A stretch of 34,695 nucleotides of DNA from Chloracidobacterium sp. UBA3360 (lineage in GTDB: Bacteria > Acidobacteriota > Blastocatellia > Pyrinomonadales > Pyrinomonadaceae), in contig DEQS01000095.1 of assembly GCA_002360555.1 (NCBI GenBank), forward strand, positions 1 through 34,695, written 5' to 3'. Below the pieces are notes generated by a model. That model did not search any database. It worked only from the letters and a program-made list of their open reading frames with translations, and was not told where the DNA came from. Each line of letters opens with the position of its first letter. The first letter of the stretch is position 1. Below are positions 31,672-34,695 of this stretch, piece after piece. Position numbers and translations under genes: made by a program.

Positions 31672-32256
31672 CTAATCTATGGCCCTTGATAAAGCCGCCG
31701 CGACAACATCTTCGGTGATCATATCGACTAGACCGACGCGAAGGGCCCACTCGGCATCGATCGGCGACGCTGTGAAGAACATCTCATTCGCGTTTGCTGT
31801 GCCAACTAAGCGTGGCAGACGCTGCGTACCGCCCCAGCCGGTGATAATACCTAGGCCCGCTCCGGGATGTGCGAATTTAGCTTTTGGTGAAGCAATTCGA
31901 AAGTCACACGATAGAGCAAGATCTAGCGCACCGCCGAAGCACCAACCGTTTATCGCAGCGATGGTTATTTGCGGTAGTACAGAAACTTTTGCCATCAATG
32001 ATTGTCCGTAACGGGCGAAATCTTGAGCGTTTTCAGGCAAAACACCTGCGATCTCACGAAGGTCGGCACCGGATGCAAAACTATCGCCAGAGCCCGTAAA
32101 TATTAACTTTTTGACATCGCTATCCGCCGCGAGATCATCGACGATCGCGTGCAGTTGATCGAGCACCTTGACAGACAGCGGATTTCGTATCTCCGGCCGC
32201 GTGAATTGGACGATCATTGCGTCGCCTTTGTGTTCGATATTTAGTTCGTTAGACAT
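31672..32256 (-). CDS. Shortened crotonase-family protein with altered catalytic residues
   Basis: The 194-aa protein is about 60 residues shorter than a normal crotonase and stops at AAALSRAID, before the C-terminal trimerisation helices. The core is recognisable: ADLREIAG with the oxyanion loop GDSFASGADL, then NGWCFGGALDLALSCDFRIASPKAKFAHPGAGLGIITGWGGTQRLPRLVG. At the catalytic positions, Asp replaces Glu144 (GGALDLAL) and Gly replaces Glu164 (AHPGAGLG), so normal hydratase chemistry is doubtful. No frameshifted continuation follows: the AtuA domain gene begins 14 bp later. It is divergent from ppa, with 29 bp between starts. Confidence 0.85.
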   Translation of the reverse strand: MSNELNIEHKGDAMIVQFTRPEIRNPLSVKVLDQLHAIVDDLAADSDVKKLIFTGSGDSFASGADLREIAGVLPENAQDFARYGQSLMAKVSVLPQITIAAINGWCFGGALDLALSCDFRIASPKAKFAHPGAGLGIITGWGGTQRLPRLVGTANANEMFFTASPIDAEWALRVGLVDMITEDVVAAALSRAID

Positions 32257-32285
32257 TTATCGCCGCGAAATAAATAATAGTTGTT

Positions 32286-32903
32286 ATGTTCCGAACAAAC
32301 AAAGCTCACCCGTGGCATGGCATTCCGATCAATGATAATTCACCCGACGAAGTGACGGTTTTCGTCGAGATCGTGCCGCGTGACACCGTCAAATATGAGG
32401 TCGACAAAGAGACCGGCTATCTAAAGATCGACCGGCCCCAGCAATATTCTAATGTGGTACCGGCGAATTACGGCTTTATCCCGCAAACCTATTGCGGCGG
32501 TCGTATTGCCGAAATGGCGCGTGGAAGATACACCAAACCGATCAGTGATGGCGACAATGACCCGCTCGACATATTGGTGCTATCAGAACATCACATCCCG
32601 CGCGGCGACATAATCCTAAAAGCGACGCCGATCGGCGGCTTCTGCTTGATCGATGGCGGCGAAGCCGACGACAAGATCATCGCAGTGCTCAAAGGCGACA
32701 AGGTCTTTGAGCAATACACCGAGATCAGCCAACTGCCAAAGGGCATTCTGGAGCGGTTTGAACACTATTTCCTGACATACAAATCACTGCCCGACGAGCC
32801 AAATATATGCGAGATCGCCTATTCCTACGGCCGCGAAGAGAGCTACAAAGTCATCGAATCTGCGATCGCGGACTACGCGACTCTGCTCGCTACGAATGCC
32901 TAA
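32286..32903 (+). CDS. ppa: Inorganic pyrophosphatase
   Basis: The 205-aa family I soluble pyrophosphatase hydrolyses PPi to phosphate, pulling biosynthesis forward. The signature DGDNDPLDILV (88-98) holds the metal-binding aspartates, and VVPANYGFIPQTYC and KVIESAI also match the family. It is about 30 residues longer than the E. coli enzyme. The start lies only 29 bp from the divergent crotonase start, so promoters must overlap. Its stop overlaps the convergent cupin gene by 4 bp. Confidence 0.94.
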   Translation: MFRTNKAHPWHGIPINDNSPDEVTVFVEIVPRDTVKYEVDKETGYLKIDRPQQYSNVVPANYGFIPQTYCGGRIAEMARGRYTKPISDGDNDPLDILVLSEHHIPRGDIILKATPIGGFCLIDGGEADDKIIAVLKGDKVFEQYTEISQLPKGILERFEHYFLTYKSLPDEPNICEIAYSYGREESYKVIESAIADYATLLATNA

Positions 32904-33217
32904 AAGAAAACAGCCCATGTCGCAAGATCATCAGTAAAATTCTCAAACCTGTGCGGCACTTTGGCTTCGACAAAAAAGACGTCGCCGGCGGTGAATGCCA
33001 TTCGCTCACCGTCGATCACGATCTCGCCGCTTCCTCGGACGATAAAATAGAACTCGTCTTCGTCGTGAAAGGTCTGGTGATCTATACCCCTAGGCGCAAA
33101 AAAGACGAGTGTCACGCCGCCTTTCTTAAAAGGTTCGACATCCCACACGCCTTCGGTCCATTTCGCGTTTGCCGCGAGCGGCAACTTCGCTAGCATCTCA
33201 TCGACGGTAAACTTCAT
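32900..33217 (-). CDS. Cupin-domain protein
   Basis: The 105-aa single cupin has the first motif around DHQTFHDEDEFYFIVRGSGEIVIDGE and the second at GDVFFVEAKVPHRFEN, providing His/Glu metal ligands. Members range from small dioxygenases to isomerases and binding proteins, so substrate cannot be inferred. It converges on ppa with a 4-bp overlap of stop codons. The gene for a small exported protein starts upstream, ending 15 bp before it. Confidence 0.85.
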   Translation of the reverse strand: MKFTVDEMLAKLPLAANAKWTEGVWDVEPFKKGGVTLVFFAPRGIDHQTFHDEDEFYFIVRGSGEIVIDGERMAFTAGDVFFVEAKVPHRFENFTDDLATWAVFF

Positions 33218-33232
33218 ACCGTCAGGATATCA

Positions 33233-33568
33233 CTACAGGGCGGCGATCTTCACGGCCATCGGCAGCAGATGTTTTGCTGAGTTTTTTATCACAAACTTGG
33301 TCACCGCCGGCGTCATTTTCAAAAATATCGTCTTGGCGGCCGGTTTTAACAAATGCTTTGCGGCAAATTTTGTCGTCCCCCAAGCCGCTTTTCCCGCCGT
33401 GCCAACAATTATCATCACCGGGTTGCTGCCGTCGCGTTTGGCCGCATCGCCGCTTTTCTTAACGGCGGTTTTCGCGCTGTTATATGTGAATGATTGCGAA
33501 TTGGCGGCACCGGCAAATGCAAAGACGCACGCGCACACCACGAGGGATCTGAAGAGAAGTTTTTTCAT
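33233..33568 (-). CDS. Small exported basic hypothetical protein
   Basis: The 111-aa protein has a signal peptide (MKKLLFRSLVVCACVFAFAGAANSQ). The mature part is Ala/Lys-rich with alternating hydrophobic stretches (PVMIIVGTAGKAAWGTTKFAAKHLLKPAAK, in two halves) and repeated KH-LL patterns (AAKHLLKP, SAKHLLPM). A hydrophobic stretch near residues 50-60 (PVMIIVGTAGKAAW) may interact with membranes. It shares the small, exported, basic design of the 24079 protein but not its KWV repeats. Function unknown; it lies between cupin and the partial gene at the right edge. Confidence 0.65.
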   Translation of the reverse strand: MKKLLFRSLVVCACVFAFAGAANSQSFTYNSAKTAVKKSGDAAKRDGSNPVMIIVGTAGKAAWGTTKFAAKHLLKPAAKTIFLKMTPAVTKFVIKNSAKHLLPMAVKIAAL

Positions 33569-33675
33569 GTTTGAGGGCGAGGAAGAATGGATAGCAGGAA
33601 GGTCCGCCGCAGAGTGCGACTAACCAATCATATATGTTTTGACCGGAAATTGGAAGATAATTCTCTCCGTGGCGA

Positions 33676-34695
33676 CTACGGAGTAACCGGCCGCTTTTGT
33701 AGTTCTTTTGGCGGGATAAATCCGTCAAACGACGTCTCGATGCCACTATTTTTGACCTGTCCGTCCTTGTCAAAAAGCGTCCATTGCACGACGAGCCCGC
33801 CCGAATAATCGAGTTTATCCGTTAGAAAGAAAAGATTCTTTCGGACTCGCTGCGTCCCGACCGCGCGTAGAGATTTGATCTCTAGATAATAGAGATTTGG
33901 TCGTTTTTGCAGTTGGGCAAATTGCTCAGCGTTTACAAACTTTTTCAACACTGTCTCGGTCGTTGTCGGCGTCGCATCGCTTACTAATTTCAAAAACTCC
34001 GCAAAATAGTTCTCGAGCTTTCGCAACTCGGGTGATTGTCCCTTTGCCTCAAACGCCGCCCGCCGTGCACGGTACAGAGCATCGAGCGAATTGGCAACCT
34101 CTGAGCAATACACCGGCCGCGTTTCAGAGCAATCACCCGCACCCTTTGCACAGCACGAACGTGCCGTAGTCGTTTGTCCGCAAAACACAGGTGCGTCCAG
34201 CCCAAACGTCTTCGGGTACAACAGCGTCAGCCCGTTGTCTTGGCTCAGGTTGGAAAATAGCGACGCGACAACGGCTTCCTCAGGGATCGATACCGTTTTG
34301 CCAGTCATTGTCGTTTGAGTTTTGAAATAGGACAACAGATCTGCAAACTGCCCCACGATATTCCCCGCCCCGGCGAGCGCGGTCGCAAAGCCTGTGGTGG
34401 TTAAATCCAAGGACTTGACCGGAGACTCGTCCTTATTGGCGATCAGGCAATAGTCCGCGGTCAGATCTTCGATCACGATCTTAAATAGCGGCAGCGAGCG
34501 GCGGTAAAATGTCCAATCGGCGAATGCTGAGCTGTCAAAAATGGCTATCGTCGCCGAATCCGGGACCGTCCGCTGCAGCGATGACGCGATCCGCGTTGTG
34601 GTTTTGCCCAGCTCACGATAGACGATGATGTCGTAACCGATGTCTTCGCCCGACAACGCGAGGTCGCCGGTGTTCGGCGTCGATTTTGGCTTAGG
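33676..34695 (-). CDS. Hypothetical protein, 5' end beyond the window
   Basis: The frame stays open to the right edge (residues before SGEDIGYD read PKPKSTPNTGDLAL), so the true start lies outside. A TTG at 34656 gives at least 326 residues but is unlikely to be the start. The visible part has a helical middle (NSLDALYRARRAAFEAKGQSPELRKLENYFAEFLKLV) and a C-terminal beta-rich region (FFLTDKLDYSGGLVVQWTLFDKDGQVKNSG). A cysteine-rich stretch (CGQTTTARSCCAKGAGDCSETRPVYC) could bind metal or form disulfides. No catalytic motif recognised; an exported location is possible but the N-terminus is missing. Confidence 0.75.
   Translation of the reverse strand, partial: PKPKSTPNTGDLALSGEDIGYDIIVYRELGKTTTRIASSLQRTVPDSATIAIFDSSAFADWTFYRRSLPLFKIVIEDLTADYCLIANKDESPVKSLDLTTTGFATALAGAGNIVGQFADLLSYFKTQTTMTGKTVSIPEEAVVASLFSNLSQDNGLTLLYPKTFGLDAPVFCGQTTTARSCCAKGAGDCSETRPVYCSEVANSLDALYRARRAAFEAKGQSPELRKLENYFAEFLKLVSDATPTTTETVLKKFVNAEQFAQLQKRPNLYYLEIKSLRAVGTQRVRKNLFFLTDKLDYSGGLVVQWTLFDKDGQVKNSGIETSFDGFIPPKELQKRPVTP

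Noticed and set aside
31672..32256. Frameshift explaining the short crotonase
   Set aside because: No crotonase C-terminal sequence continues in another frame after the stop; the AtuA domain gene begins 14 bp later.

Overview
The window is about 34.7 kb of bacterial chromosome with moderate GC content. The gene repertoire suits a Gram-negative aerobic heterotroph of the Acidobacteriota, probably class Blastocatellia. It includes BamD-type outer-membrane assembly, an M48 periplasmic protease, many small exported proteins, a PSMA-like M28 peptidase, a PASTA protein beside rpe, and AtuA-like and B12-dependent acyl-CoA genes. That taxonomic call is inferred from gene content; I see no rRNA or tRNA gene.

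Layout. (1) 1-2.6 kb: an array of nine degenerate 21-bp repeats ends at a sigma70 promoter that reads into a 219-aa helical protein. Next come a secreted protein, a DUF2971 protein and a strong hairpin terminator. (2) 2.6-8.1 kb, minus strand: a phasin-like protein, a Fur-family regulator, a DUF2520 Rossmann protein and a 1162-aa PglY/BrxC-like P-loop ATPase standing alone. (3) 8.3-9.4 kb: an M48 protease with its own promoter and terminator. (4) 9.7-17.3 kb, minus strand: alkaline phosphatase, fmt, trhO and rsmB are packed with 4-bp overlaps or no gap. They are followed by a PASTA protein, rpe and bamD, which matches the widespread fmt-rsmB-prkC-rsgA-rpe neighbourhood with only a PASTA protein left in the prkC slot. 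(5) 17.3-22 kb, minus strand: an FG-GAP-like exported protein, pruA, a putative outer-membrane barrel, a small ORF overlapping def, def, and a haem-binding protein. (6) 22-26.4 kb, plus strand: a fatty acid hydroxylase/sterol desaturase, secreted proteins, a stand-alone B12-binding mutase subunit, the large domain of an AtuA-like protein carrying an in-frame palindromic insertion, and a small lipoprotein. (7) 26.4-27.1 kb: a second 21-bp array, promoter and small helical protein, built like the one at the left end. (8) 27.1-32.3 kb, minus strand: an exported protein, a degenerate enoyl-CoA hydratase 3' end fused to a roughly 124-bp hairpin-rich element with 8-bp terminal inverted repeats, an intact enoyl-CoA hydratase, the M28 peptidase, a detached AtuA C-terminal domain and a shortened crotonase. 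(9) 32.3 kb to the end: pyrophosphatase, a cupin, a small exported basic protein, and a protein cut by the window edge.

Most striking signal. Two loci 26 kb apart share one architecture. A 150-190 bp array of diverged repeats with an exact 21-bp period (two helical turns) ends within 2 bp of a near-consensus -35 box. A leader of about 40-50 nt and a purine-rich RBS follow, then a gene for a soluble helical protein with a lysine-rich tail. This looks like a recurrent module with face-of-helix promoter control and is the best candidate for an undescribed system here. Its function is unknown.
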